Notes: generated by a model from the letters alone, not told the origin. Positions 26,210 to 36,215 are shown, numbered from the stretch's first letter. The stretch: 64,000 nt of DNA from DATHAP01 sp963762865 (GCA_963762865.1 CAVXNC010000022.1:1-64000); one strand, 5' to 3'. A program made the numbers and translations.

Positions 26210-26806
26210 TCAGCCCTTGGCGACGTACGGCGTGAAGGACTTCGGCGTGCCCAGCCAGTCGACCTCGTTCTGGCCGGGCGAGGTGCTTCCGGCGGGGAGC
26301 AGCTCGGCACCGGTCTTGACCTCGACGCGGACCCTGTCGGGCGATCCGATGACGACCTGGTCGATGCTGATCCGGGCGACGTCCTCGACGTAGTCGAGCT
26401 TCATGAGGTAGCTGCCGCCGTGCAGCGGGACCTGCCGGTTGCCGTCGGCCTTGAAGCCCTTCGCCGGGAGCAGCGCGTAGTCGCCACCTTCGAAGGTCGC
26501 GCCCTGGAAGACGTACTCCGGGCCGCTGCGCGCCGCGTCCGTGTCGATGAAGACGGCGATGCTGGATCCGCTCCGGAACGACTTGACGAGGTCGCGGTGA
26601 CGGACGTTGACGCGCAGTGCCTCCTCCCCGTTCGTGACGCGAACCTTGCGGATGTCTGCACCCTGCTTCATGTCGCCACGGGCGTCGGCGAAGGCCGTCG
26701 ACTGGGCGAGGGCGGCGCCGGCAGCGGCGGTGACGGCGGTGATGGCGATGGCGGACACCGTGGCGACTCCGGCCACGCGGCGGGCCGCGCTCTTCATGGT
26801 GTTCAA
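26210..26806 (-). CDS. Secreted protein of unknown function
   Basis: About 198 residues. A basic N-terminus and hydrophobic stretch (VAGVATVSAIAITAVTAAAGAALAQS) form a Sec signal peptide, probably cut after ALA or AQS. The mature part starts with FADARGDMKQGADIRKVRVTN and continues as a beta-rich domain including RSGSSIAVFIDTDAARSGPEYVF. This type is seen in actinobacterial exported proteins of unknown role. TTG 26806 is chosen because GGGAG lies five bases before it; ATG 26797 is an alternative. A GTGAC-N4-GTCAC palindrome lies about 110 bases upstream. Confidence 0.72.
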   Translation of the reverse strand: MNTMKSAARRVAGVATVSAIAITAVTAAAGAALAQSTAFADARGDMKQGADIRKVRVTNGEEALRVNVRHRDLVKSFRSGSSIAVFIDTDAARSGPEYVFQGATFEGGDYALLPAKGFKADGNRQVPLHGGSYLMKLDYVEDVARISIDQVVIGSPDRVRVEVKTGAELLPAGSTSPGQNEVDWLGTPKSFTPYVAKG

Positions 26807-26918
26807 CGTGACTCCCTGTGGGTTGGTCGCGGACCGGTCTCCCGCTCCGTGGGCGCCTCTCCTTGAGGCGTCGAAGATGAGAAGTCGCGAGCGAACCCAT
26901 TGGTTGCAGCCGTGTTTC

Positions 26919-26932
26919 GTGACCTGCGTCAC
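26919..26932. promoter_or_regulatory. GTGAC-N4-GTCAC palindrome (CRP-like site)
   Basis: CGTGACCTGCGTCACG is a fully symmetric CGTGA-N6-TCACG element about 110 bases upstream of the secreted-protein start. Its half-sites and spacing match the copies at 25690 and 35554. Confidence 0.5.
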
Positions 26933-27024
26933 GCTGTCCGCTTTGACCTGAAGCGCACGGGTGTGGCCGACCGACCCGTGGTCACCGGGCGCACCGTCGC
27001 GTCGTCGACGGCAGGATCGGTCGG

Positions 27025-27744
27025 GTGCGGATCCTGGCTGTCTCCGACCTGCACTACCGACTGAAGCACTGGGACTGGCTGGTCGGTGCCGCCGCGGACG
27101 TCGACGTGGTGGCGGTGGCGGGGGACCTCGCCGATGTGGCGAGCCTGGTCCCGATCGAGGTGCAGTCGGTCGTGCTGGCGACCTACCTCGACCGGTTGGC
27201 AGGCGCGGCTGTGGTCCTGGCCGCCTCGGGCAACCACGACCTCGACGGGCCGGGCGAGCACGGCGAGCAGGTTGCCGGCTGGCTGCGGTCTCCGCGGGCG
27301 GCCGGGGTGGTGGCCGACGGCGGCAGCGTCGACCTCGACGGAACGCGCTTCACGGTGTGCCCGTGGTGGGACGGGCCAACAGGCCGGGAGGAGGTTGCGG
27401 CACAGCTCGCCGCCGCGGCAGTGGACCGGCCGGAGCGGTGGGTGTGGGTCTACCACGCGCCACCGGCCGGAACGGTCCTGTGCAGGGACGGACGACGGGA
27501 GTTCCCCGACCACGACCTGGCGGCCTGGATCGCACAGCACCAGCCGGACCTGGTCCTCTGCGGGCACATCCACCAGGCACCGTGGGTCGACGGCGGCTCG
27601 TGGCACGACCGGCTCGGCAGCACGGTCGTCTTCAACCCCGGCCGGCAGATCGGGCCGGTGCCGCCGCACATCCGGATCGACACCGATGCGGGGACTGCGG
27701 AGTGGTACGGCGTCTACCACTCGGAGACGATCGAGCTCGGCTGA
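27025..27744 (+). CDS. Calcineurin-like metallophosphoesterase
   Basis: 239 residues with the dimetal phosphoesterase motifs in order: SDLHYR (residues 7-12), AGDLAD (about 38), SGNHDLDGP (about 74), YHAPPAGT and CGHIHQAP (about 180), plus a final NPG. The -x-D-x-H- and G-N-H-D residues are all present, so it should be active. Substrates of this group range from cyclic nucleotides to nucleic acids and phosphoproteins. It could act on cNMPs, since a cNMP-binding protein is the next gene, though that gene is convergent. GTG 27025 follows CAGGAT by 7 bases and may be leaderless. Confidence 0.85.
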   Translation: MRILAVSDLHYRLKHWDWLVGAAADVDVVAVAGDLADVASLVPIEVQSVVLATYLDRLAGAAVVLAASGNHDLDGPGEHGEQVAGWLRSPRAAGVVADGGSVDLDGTRFTVCPWWDGPTGREEVAAQLAAAAVDRPERWVWVYHAPPAGTVLCRDGRREFPDHDLAAWIAQHQPDLVLCGHIHQAPWVDGGSWHDRLGSTVVFNPGRQIGPVPPHIRIDTDAGTAEWYGVYHSETIELG

Positions 27745-27819
27745 GGGTCGGCCGGCCCTGCCGGACTTGCTGCGAATCCATGCCGGACTGCCTGGCTGGC
27801 CGCGGCCATGCCGCGCCGG

Positions 27820-28311
27820 TCAGTGGTCGTGCGCCCCTTCGGGGTCGCGAACCGAGCCGGTGCGGCCCGCGGCCGGCTGGTGGTGCAGCAACGTGTCGAG
27901 GATCTGGCCGACCATCCCGAGGTGACCGTCCTCGCCGGCCAGCTGGCTCTTCACGTCGGCGAGGTACTGCGTCATGCCGTCTAGCCGCGTGGCGGTCGTG
28001 CGCAGGACGGCGAGAGCTGCGCCCGGCCGGTCCATGAGGAAGGACACCGGGTCGTCGACCACCCGGACCTCGACCTGTGACCCGGCGCGCAGGGTCGCAG
28101 TCGCCGGCTTCTCGAGCACCACCGACATCTCGCCGAGCACCGCGCCAGGGGAGTCGATGCGGGCGATCGGCACGCCGTCGCGCTCGACGGTCACGGTGCC
28201 CGACTGCAGCACCAGCATGCGACCCGGTTCGGTGCCCTCCTCGATCAGCACCGCACCCGGCGGGATCGACTCGACGGGCAGATCGGCGGCGAACGCGAGC
28301 AGGTCGGTCAC
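27820..28311 (-). CDS. Stand-alone cyclic-nucleotide-binding domain protein
   Basis: About 163 residues with one CRP-type cNMP-binding barrel: IPPGAVLIEEGTEPGRMLVLQSG, then DGVPIARIDSPGAVLGEMSVVLEKPATATLRA. The phosphate-binding cassette contains GEMSVV-x5-ATATLRA, so ligand binding is plausible. No HTH, cyclase or transporter domain is attached; the C-terminus is a short helix and a His-rich tail. It may serve as a cNMP-responsive partner protein. GTG 28311 lies 6 bases after CACAAT, which fits a leaderless start. Confidence 0.75.
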   Translation of the reverse strand: MTDLLAFAADLPVESIPPGAVLIEEGTEPGRMLVLQSGTVTVERDGVPIARIDSPGAVLGEMSVVLEKPATATLRAGSQVEVRVVDDPVSFLMDRPGAALAVLRTTATRLDGMTQYLADVKSQLAGEDGHLGMVGQILDTLLHHQPAAGRTGSVRDPEGAHDH

Positions 28312-28473
28312 CCCGTCATTGTGAGCGTTCGGCGGCCCTTCGGGCGTACCTGCGGACGGACCGTCCCGCCCCGCAGACACGCCAACCCCGCAGATTGCGC
28401 GTACCGTGAGCACATCCGGTACCGCGACATCCCACTCGAGATGCCTATCCGCCGGCCCTCAAGGGACACGGCC

Positions 28474-28671
28474 ATGTCGTTGTTCGGACGAAAGAAGCCT
28501 GCTACACCCGCCCGGGAGTACGAGTCCTGGGACCCCGCCGTTCTCGCGGCCGCGAATGCCACTGCGACGGCGGACGGCACGATGCCGAAGTCCGGTCGCT
28601 CGCGTACCGGCGCCGAGCACCTCCAGGCGGCCAGCGACGCGCTGGACGCCAAGGCCCGCCGCGACGCCTGA
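28474..28671 (+). CDS. Small protein of unknown function
   Basis: 65 residues (MSLFGRKKPATP..., ending DALDAKARRDA), basic at the N-terminus and Ala/Thr-rich, with no recognisable domain. AAGGGA lies 7 bases before the ATG. It ends 5 bases before the stop of the convergent NYN-domain gene. Codon use matches the surroundings, which supports a real gene, but conservation is not known. Confidence 0.5.
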   Translation: MSLFGRKKPATPAREYESWDPAVLAAANATATADGTMPKSGRSRTGAEHLQAASDALDAKARRDA

Positions 28672-28676
28672 GCCCT

Positions 28677-29402
28677 TCAGCCGCGGCGCTTGTCGCGGAT
28701 CAGCACGATCTGCCCGGTGCGCTTGACCTCGAAGAGGTCGGTCGCGTCGACCAGGTCGCTGAGCTTGCGGTAGCCGTAGTTGCGCGGGTCGAACGACGCC
28801 TGGTTGCCGATCTGGTTCCCGACCTCACCGAGGTGCGCCCAGCCGTCGTCGTCGGTGGCCGCGTCGACCGCGTTGCGCAGCATCTGCACGAGTCGGGCGT
28901 CTCGTCGCAGCTTGGTGCGGTCGCTGGGCTTGAGGGCCTGCTCGTCGGGCTTCTCCTCCGACGCCTGGCCGAGGCCCTCGACGTAGGTGAACTGCGAGCA
29001 TGCGTTGACGAACGGCTCGGGGGTCTTGCGCTGGCCGAAGCCGTAGACCTTGAGCCCCTCGGTGAGGATCCGCATGACCAGTGGGGTGAAGTCGGCGTCG
29101 CTGGACACGATGGCGAACGCGTCGAGATTGCGCGCGTAGAGCAGATCCATGCCGTCGATGACCATGGCCATGTCGGACGCGTTCTTGCCGCTGCTGTAGG
29201 CGAACTGCTGGATGGGCCGGATGGCGTAGGCGTGCAGCACCGCCTCCCAGCTCTTCAGGTGCGGGCTCTTCCAGTTGCCGTAGGCCCGGCGCACGTTGGC
29301 CGCGCCGTGCCTCGCGACCTCGGCGAGGATCACGTCGATCTTCGCCGCCGGCGCGTTGTCGGCGTCGATCAGCAGTGCGATCCGTCGCTCGCCCTCAGCC
29401 AT
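28677..29402 (-). CDS. NYN-domain (LabA/PIN-like) protein with LOTUS-like tail
   Basis: 241 residues. The N-terminal NYN nuclease-like domain has ALLIDADNAPAAKID (first Asp pair), SGKNASDMAMVIDGMDLLY and FAIVSSDADFTPLVMRI, containing the conserved acidic metal residues. The C-terminal 75 residues (WAHLGEVGNQIGNQASFDPRNYGYRKLSDLVDATDLF) match an OST-HTH/LOTUS fold, a helix-turn-helix known for RNA binding. The combination is typical of LabA-like proteins thought to process or bind RNA. ATG 29400-29402 starts just before the NYN core. It is divergent from the cupin gene with 46 bases between. Confidence 0.82.
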   Translation of the reverse strand: MAEGERRIALLIDADNAPAAKIDVILAEVARHGAANVRRAYGNWKSPHLKSWEAVLHAYAIRPIQQFAYSSGKNASDMAMVIDGMDLLYARNLDAFAIVSSDADFTPLVMRILTEGLKVYGFGQRKTPEPFVNACSQFTYVEGLGQASEEKPDEQALKPSDRTKLRRDARLVQMLRNAVDAATDDDGWAHLGEVGNQIGNQASFDPRNYGYRKLSDLVDATDLFEVKRTGQIVLIRDKRRG

Positions 29403-29448
29403 CTGCCATCCCCTTGGAGTCGGCCGATCGTATCGGCATGCTGGGGGC

Positions 29449-29808
29449 ATGACAGATGCTGTGGACCTCGCGGGCGTGCTGGCCACGATCGAGGAGCCGT
29501 GGTCGCCGAGGACCGTGGCGGTTCTCAACGACTACGACGTCCGAGTGGTGCGTACGCAGGGGGAGTTCACCCGACACAGCCATCCGGACACCGACGAGCT
29601 CTTCCTGGTCCTGAGCGGCCGACTGACGATCCGGCTGGACGACGGTGACGTGACCCTCGGGCCGGGTCAGCTCTACGTCGTACCGCGCGGCGTCCACCAC
29701 CAGCCGGTGTCGGGCGACGGTGCAGAGGTGCTGCTGGTCGAGCCCAGCGAGACGGTCAACACCGGCGACACGCCTAGCGAGCTCACCGCCGAGCGCCGGG
29801 TGGTCTAG
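29449..29808 (+). CDS. Small cupin-domain protein
   Basis: 119 residues forming a single cupin. Motif 1 reads GEFTRHSHPDTDELFLVLSGRL (H-x-H ... E) and motif 2 reads GPGQLYVVPRGVHHQPVS, so metal binding is likely. Such mannose-6-P-isomerase-like cupins include sugar isomerases, dioxygenases and ligand sensors; no specific role can be given. CATGCT lies 6 bases before the ATG, and no Shine-Dalgarno is obvious. Convergent with the next cupin gene. Confidence 0.8.
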   Translation: MTDAVDLAGVLATIEEPWSPRTVAVLNDYDVRVVRTQGEFTRHSHPDTDELFLVLSGRLTIRLDDGDVTLGPGQLYVVPRGVHHQPVSGDGAEVLLVEPSETVNTGDTPSELTAERRVV

Positions 29809-29835
29809 CACGAGGGCGTACGTCCGGAAGGTTGC

Positions 29836-30360
29836 TCAGGGACGGATCCGCGGGGGGTTGAGGTCGTAGCGTTCGATGACGCCGGGCAGCCACGAGGGCT
29901 GACCGAACTCGAGCCCGTACTCGTCCGCGAGTCGTGCGACGTCCTCCGGGGCGGGTGGCCCGCTCTGGAAGAGGTCGCTCATCGCGGCGAAGTAGTCCTC
30001 GAAGCCCGACGGGCTGATGATCTCGATCATGCGGGCGGGCGTCTTCCCGGCGTTCCACATGGTGTGCATCTCGCCACGCGGCTTGGTGATGTAACCGCCG
30101 GCGCCGAGAACCACCTCACGGTCGCCGGAGCGGAAACCGATCTCGCCTTCAGTGACGATCGAGAACTCGTCCTCGCGGGTGTGCAGGTGCGGCGGGACCA
30201 GCGCGCCGACCTCGAAGGGGTGCTCGACGATCGACAACGCGCCGCCGGTGTCCGAGGACCAGAGCTTGAAGTCGACGCCGAGCGGGCCCAGTGAGCCCCG
30301 GCGGCCCTCCCCAGGCTGCACGATGGTCAGTGGAGGAGCGGTGGTCTCGGACGTGGTCAT
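29836..30360 (-). CDS. Cupin-domain protein, TetR neighbour
   Basis: 174 residues. The cupin core is PPHLHTREDEFSIVTEGEIGF and YITKPRGEMHTMWNAGKTPAR, with the H-x-H-x4-E motif intact. The C-terminal 50 residues (MSDLFQSGPPAPEDVARLADEYGLEFG) are helical. This arrangement matches quercetin-2,3-dioxygenase-like cupins and unclassified relatives. It is divergent from the TetR gene at 30429, and a dyad lies between the two starts, so it is the probable regulated target. ATG at 30358-30360. Confidence 0.82.
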   Translation of the reverse strand: MTTSETTAPPLTIVQPGEGRRGSLGPLGVDFKLWSSDTGGALSIVEHPFEVGALVPPHLHTREDEFSIVTEGEIGFRSGDREVVLGAGGYITKPRGEMHTMWNAGKTPARMIEIISPSGFEDYFAAMSDLFQSGPPAPEDVARLADEYGLEFGQPSWLPGVIERYDLNPPRIRP

Positions 30361-30379
30361 AGCTCTGCCTCTCAAATCG

Positions 30380-30399
30380 AGTAAACATCTGTGTACACT
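30380..30399. promoter_or_regulatory. Candidate TetR operator in cupin-TetR gap
   Basis: AGTAAACA-N4-TGTACACT is a 20-base dyad in which six of eight arm positions are complementary. It contains the perfect 8-mer GTGTACAC. It lies in the 68-base gap between divergent cupin and TetR genes, the usual operator position. Confidence 0.5.
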
Positions 30400-30428
30400 G
30401 AAATACGCCGGAGAGGAGTTGTCAACCC

Positions 30429-31145
30429 GTGGCGGAGCAGAAGCCGACGCGTCGTGCCGGCGGCAAGGACGTCGGCGGCGCCCTACGCAAGGACGCCGGA
30501 GGCGCCGGACGCAAGGACGCCGGAGGCGCCGGACGCAAGGACGCCGTCGGTGCCGGACGCGGGTACTCGATGACGAAGCGTGCAGACGACGTCGCCGCGA
30601 CACGGCAGGCGATCGTGGAGGCCGCAGTCCGGCTGCACGGGACGCTCGGTCCGTCCTCGACGACCGTCTCGGCCGTGGCGGAGGAGGCTGGGGTGACCCG
30701 GCTGACCGTCTACCGGCACTTCCCCGACAACGACGCGCTCTTCGCCGCGTGCAGTGCGCACTGGGCCAGCGGGCAACGACTGCCGGACGTCGGTGCGTGG
30801 CTGGCCGTCGACGGGGCGCGCGCGCGGCTTCGCGCCGGGTTGACGGATCTGTACCGGTTCTACGCCGAGGGGGAGCCGATGCTCACCCGGGTACGCCGGG
30901 ACCGGGAGATGCTGCCGACCTTCATCCAGGAGCGGACCAACGCTACTGAGCAGGCCATGAATGACGCGCTGCTCGAAGCCTTCGCCGTGCGGGGGGCTCG
31001 ACGGCGACGGCTGAGCGCCGTGCTCGGTCACGCCGTGTCGTTCTGGACCTGGCGGTCGCTGTGTCTCGAGCAGGGTCTCTCCCAGCGCGAGACCGTCGAC
31101 GCCGTGTGCGACTTGGTGATGGCGACCGCTGCCGCATCGCGGTGA
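30429..31145 (+). CDS. TetR-family regulator with repeat N-terminal tail
   Basis: 238 residues. After a roughly 45-residue basic, Gly/Ala-rich tail made of tandem GGAGRKDA repeats comes a TetR HTH (RQAIVEAAVRLHGTLGPSSTTVSAVAEEAGVTRLTVYRHF, about 58-98). A helical ligand domain with FWTWRSLCLEQGLSQRETV near the end follows. The tail is unusual for TetR proteins and resembles a lysine/arginine DNA-tethering tail. GGAG is about 11 bases before GTG 30429; ATG 30570 would omit the tail but lacks any ribosome site. It probably represses the divergent cupin gene. Confidence 0.83.
   Translation: MAEQKPTRRAGGKDVGGALRKDAGGAGRKDAGGAGRKDAVGAGRGYSMTKRADDVAATRQAIVEAAVRLHGTLGPSSTTVSAVAEEAGVTRLTVYRHFPDNDALFAACSAHWASGQRLPDVGAWLAVDGARARLRAGLTDLYRFYAEGEPMLTRVRRDREMLPTFIQERTNATEQAMNDALLEAFAVRGARRRRLSAVLGHAVSFWTWRSLCLEQGLSQRETVDAVCDLVMATAAASR
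30474..30566 (+). repeat. 24-bp tandem repeat coding KDAGGAGR units
   Basis: Units two and three (30498-30521 and 30522-30545) are identical 24-mers starting GGAGGCGCCGG. Unit one (30474-30497) is the same with a few changes, and a partial fourth unit runs to about 30566. In frame they encode GG-A-x-RKDA octapeptides. Copy-number change would keep the reading frame, so the tail length could vary between strains. Confidence 0.85.
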
Positions 31146-31287
31146 TCGGTCCGGCGCGTGGCGGTCCCGTCCGTCCGTGACCACGTAGGCGTGGCTGGCC
31201 CGGCACCCGTCGGCCTCGTACTCGTGAACCACGGGCCTGTGGACGGCGGACGCGCGGCGGGCGCCGATTTCGGCATGCTCGTCGGTC

Positions 31288-31815
31288 ATGGCGATCTGTG
31301 TGGACTGCGAACGAGAGATGACGACGGCGGCCTCGTGCACGGTGACGACGCTGCACATGGGAGACCTGCCGTTCCCGATGGCGCGGCATCGCCGCTCCGG
31401 GGACGGGCGGTGCGGCGACTGCGGCGTCGAGCCCGGCGGCTACCACCACCTCGGGTGCGACCTTGCCCGGTGTCCGCGCTGCGCTAGGCAGCTGATCACC
31501 TGCGGGTGCCCGTTCGACGAGCTCGACGACGGCGAGGACTTCGACGACATCTACGACAGCGACGAAGGCGACGAGCTCGACGACAGCGACCGGCTCGACG
31601 ACGTGTCCCCGGGCGATCTGCCGTGGAGACAGGCGTGTCCGCGGTGCGGGTCTGCAGCGGTCATCCCGATCCTCTACGGCATCCGGAACCCCACCTCGGC
31701 AGCGTTGGAGGCGCACGGCGTGCTGGAGCTGGGGGAGTCGACCGATCCCGCGCGTCCGACGTCCCGCTGCAAGGAGTGCGAGCACGGCTGGACCCTGGGC
31801 CGTCGATCCGCCTGA
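31288..31815 (+). CDS. Double zinc-ribbon protein with acidic linker
   Basis: 175 residues, family not recognised. The N-terminal CVDCERE begins a cysteine-rich region (CGDC, CDLARCPRCARQLITCGC). Next comes a strongly acidic linker rich in DE and DD pairs (about residues 75-110), then a second ribbon CPRCGSAAVIPILYG ... CKECEHGW. Two ribbons joined by an acidic linker suggest binding to nucleic acid or to a protein partner. There is no membrane or signal segment. CATGCT precedes the ATG by 8 bases. Confidence 0.7.
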   Translation: MAICVDCEREMTTAASCTVTTLHMGDLPFPMARHRRSGDGRCGDCGVEPGGYHHLGCDLARCPRCARQLITCGCPFDELDDGEDFDDIYDSDEGDELDDSDRLDDVSPGDLPWRQACPRCGSAAVIPILYGIRNPTSAALEAHGVLELGESTDPARPTSRCKECEHGWTLGRRSA

Positions 31816-31934
31816 GCATCCTGGATGTTGCCTTCTGGTCTGCTCGAAGCTGTTCTCGGCGAATGTTCTGCGCGTTCTGTTCTGCGGGACCGGTCTGTTC
31901 TGCTGGACCGGTGTTGTTCTGGCGCTCGGCGCTG

Positions 31935-33564
31935 TCAGGTCCGGTGCCGGCCGGTGCGCAGGGTGAGGTCACGTTGGTCGGGGATGAGGAAGCGGTGGTG
32001 CTGGCGGGGTCGCTGCAGCGGGTCGATGCTCGTGGGTGGGGTGAGCTGGGGGTAGCCGTTGGGCGCCAGGCTCATCGCCCAGCCTTGGCGGTGGACCATC
32101 CGGTGGTGGAACTCGCACAACAGGGCTGCGTTGGCCAGGTCGGTGGGTCCGCCCAGGGTCCACCACCACATGTGGTGCACGTGGCAGGCCGAGGGGGGTT
32201 GGTCGCAGCCGGGGGCGACGCAGCCGCGGTCGCGCAGCGCGGTGGCGCGGCGCTGGGCGCGGTTGAAGTCGCGTTGGCGCGCGGCCGAGGTCGAGGACCT
32301 CGGAGTCGGTGCCGAGCACCGCCGGGACGACGAGCCCGTCGCAGGCCAGCATCCGCAGCGCGGCCGCGGACAGCGCGAGTCCGGTGTCCAGCCGGCCGGC
32401 CTTGGCCAGCCCGGAGCGCAGCCCGTCCAGGGTGGTGGTCACGGTCAGCACCGCCTTGACCGGGCCGGGCGGGCGCGCACCGCAGGACCCACAGGTCCCG
32501 TCCCGACCACCCATGCCGGGCAGCGGCTGCTGCCCGCCGCCTGACCCCGTCGGCGGCTCGTCGCCGAGATCGCCGTCCGGCTCCCTGTCGACCAGGTCGT
32601 CGTCTATGTCGATCGGCTCGTCGAGTTCGTTCTCGTCGGGATGGGCGCCACCGTGGTCATCGTCGTGCTGGTCGTGCTGGTCATGCTCGTCGGGGTCGGG
32701 ATGGGTCTCGTTGCTCGTAGCGGTCGGTGTGGTGCGGGGGGTGGGGGTGCCGGCGGCCTGGTTGAGCAGCTCGACGAGGGCGTCGCCGCGGCGTTCGGAC
32801 AGTGGCCGGGTGTCCTCGAAGCCGTCGCAGCCGGGGTGGCGCTTGTCGGCCTTGTCGTGCAGAAACCGCGCCAGGATCGCCTCGCCGATGGTGCCGGGCT
32901 CGAGGATCGCCCGGAGCTTGCCCGCGGCGGCGGGTGACGGTCAGGAAGTTGCGTTCCCTCTCCTGGGCTTCGGCTTCGGCGCGGGCCTGTTCGCGCTCCA
33001 GGGCGGCCTTGTCGGTCGGGTCGTCCTCGGACGGGGTCACGGTGAGGGCTTCGACCAGCGCCTTCCCGGCGCGGGCGAGGTCGCGGGGCGCCAGCGTCTG
33101 GCACTGGGCGACCAGGAACCGTCCCGCCGCTGCTCGGTCGGCGTCCTCAACGCCGGGCATCGCGGCGACGGTGTCCAGGACCCAGGCCAGCACCTCGGCC
33201 TGACCGGCGGTCACCGCCCCGGACGCCAACCCTGCCTGCACCACGGCGTGGCGGCCGACGGCCTCGGCGGCCCGCACCCGGGCGCCCGCGTCGACGCGGG
33301 AGAGCCGGAACCGGTCACTGAGCCAGCGCACCAACGTCAACGCTTGGGTGCGGGCCTTGAGGTCGCGGGTCTCGGCCTCCCGCAGCAACGCGCTCTGCAG
33401 TGCGGCCACCCGGGAGGCCACGTCGAACAGTCCGGCGAGGCCGGCCTCGACGTCGTCGTCGGAGAGCTGCCAGACAAGCCCGAGCCAGCCCGGGTCCAGG
33501 CCTCGGCCGCGGCGCGGATCCCGGTGACCACCGGGTGCTCCGCGATGCTGCCGGTCGAGCTCAT
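31935..33564 (-). pseudogene. DUF222 / HNH endonuclease gene, frameshifted
   Basis: Reading three frames in turn gives one full-length 13E12-type DUF222-HNH protein. It starts MSSTGSIAEHPVVTGIRAA, continues LGLVWQLSDDDVEAGLAGL through the DUF222 core to ERERNFLTVTR, resumes as LRAILEPGTIGEAILARFL and LVVPAVLGTDSEVLDLGR, and ends with CVAPGCDQPPSACHVHHMW and the HNH motif LCEFHHRMVHR. Breaks fall near 33500, 32935 and 32280. A DE/H-rich low-complexity segment (about 32600-32700) separates the domains. These multicopy genes often vary between strains. True decay and sequencing indels cannot be told apart here. Confidence 0.8.
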
Positions 33565-33626
33565 GCCAGCAACCTAGCCACCACCCCGGACACAACTCCG
33601 GCCGTCGCGACGTACCGGAAACCGTT

Positions 33627-33664
33627 TGTGGACAACGGTTTTCCACACCCCGAACTTGTCCACA
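33627..33664. promoter_or_regulatory. Three DnaA-box-like sites upstream of HNH gene
   Basis: TTGTCCACA occurs on the minus strand at 33627-33635 and on the plus strand at 33656-33664, with TTTTCCACA at 33639-33647. TTGTCCACA is the preferred DnaA box of high-GC actinobacteria. The 318-base gap 33565-33882 holds no gene; apart from these boxes it shows only G/C-rich sequence and the 3' end of the protease. Three boxes are too few for an origin, so promoter control by DnaA is more likely. Confidence 0.45.
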
Positions 33665-33882
33665 GATGTCACCGAACGGACCTGGACTGCTGGCAGTTGG
33701 TGTAGCGGCGAGATCGTCGATGTGCGTGACCCGGTCCTCCGCCGTGCCACCACGGTCGAGCTGTCGGCGCCGTCACCGGACAGCCCGGGCCAGTGTGATC
33801 GCGCAGACGTAGGCCCGGGCAGCCGTGCCCGCCCGGGCCCACGTGTCGGGTGGTCGTGCGCCGCCCGACGTTCTGCGCTACC

Positions 33883-35443
<1,561 letters not shown>

Positions 35444-35553
35444 GGATGCTCCTCGGTGTGGTGACGGAGGGTGCGCGGTCGTACGAGGCCTGTCGCCGCC
35501 GTACGAGGCCGTGCTGGACCGGCACCGCGGCACGCTGACGCCGAGGCATGAAA

Positions 35554-35569
35554 TGTGAGATCTGTCACC
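35554..35569. promoter_or_regulatory. TGTGA-N6-TCACC palindrome (CRP-like site)
   Basis: TGTGAGATCTGTCACC differs from the CRP consensus TGTGA-N6-TCACA at one position. It lies about 110 bases upstream of the protease ATG, the same distance as the site before the secreted protein at 26.8 kb. Shared control of secreted products is inferred. Confidence 0.55.
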
Positions 35570-35696
35570 TTCGTCCCGATCCGGGCGCTGACGGTAACGG
35601 TGCGCCCGGAAGGGCCGTCAAGGCTCCGCCGCGGCTCCTTGCCAAGTCATGACCAGCGCTTTCCCGGCGGCTGGCGGCCCTCCTGTGCGGGTCGTC

Positions 35697-36215
35697 TCAG
35701 CGGAGCGGCTGCACGGCGTACGTCCCACCGTCCTCAGCGATCAGGACGCCCTCGCCCTTGCCGAGCGGCTGGACCAGCGTGCCGGTCAGCCCCAGCACGG
35801 CTGCCTCGTTCGTCGGGCTGTGCCCGATCACGAGAGCACGACCGGCGTCGGGCAGCTGGTCGACGACAGCTCGCAGGGCCGCGCTCAGGACAGCGGTCTC
35901 CTGCTCGACCAGGTTCGGGTCGACCGTACGCATGGCCTCGAGGTCCCCACCTCCCGTCGCCTTCGACGCCTCGCGCCAGCGATCCTCGACGGCGGAGCGC
36001 AGCGACGTGACCGTGTGCACCGGTACGTCCACCTGCCCTGCGGCTGCGCGCAGGATTTCGACCATCTCGTTGGCGCGGGCGGCGCCGGTGGAGACGAACA
36101 TGTCGTACGGCGCGTGCAACCCGGTCCGACCGATCTCCTCGGCGGCCGCCCGCCCATCGACACTGAGCCGGTCGCCGTCGTTGTCGGTGTGCCGGCGAAT
36201 CTCTACGTACCTCAC
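35697..36215 (-). CDS. SixA-like histidine phosphatase superfamily protein
   Basis: 172 residues. The catalytic motif EIRRHTDND (R-x/R-H) begins at residue 5 and the second histidine is in LVIGHSPTNEAAVLGLTG. The length and the GH-S-P motif match SixA-type phosphohistidine phosphatases. The usual RHG reads RHT here, and the arginine and histidine are kept. The start GTG (36213-36215) overlaps the stop of the pafC-like gene, and GGAGGAGG stands 7 bases before it, so it is part of the WYL operon. Its target is unknown. Confidence 0.78.
   Translation of the reverse strand: MRYVEIRRHTDNDGDRLSVDGRAAAEEIGRTGLHAPYDMFVSTGAARANEMVEILRAAAGQVDVPVHTVTSLRSAVEDRWREASKATGGGDLEAMRTVDPNLVEQETAVLSAALRAVVDQLPDAGRALVIGHSPTNEAAVLGLTGTLVQPLGKGEGVLIAEDGGTYAVQPLR

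Noticed and set aside
27820..28311. CRP/FNR transcription factor
   Set aside because: Only the cNMP-binding barrel is present; no DNA-binding helix-turn-helix follows.
33627..33664. Possible replication origin
   Set aside because: Only three DnaA-like boxes, no A/T-rich unwinding region, and no dnaA, dnaN or rpmH nearby.
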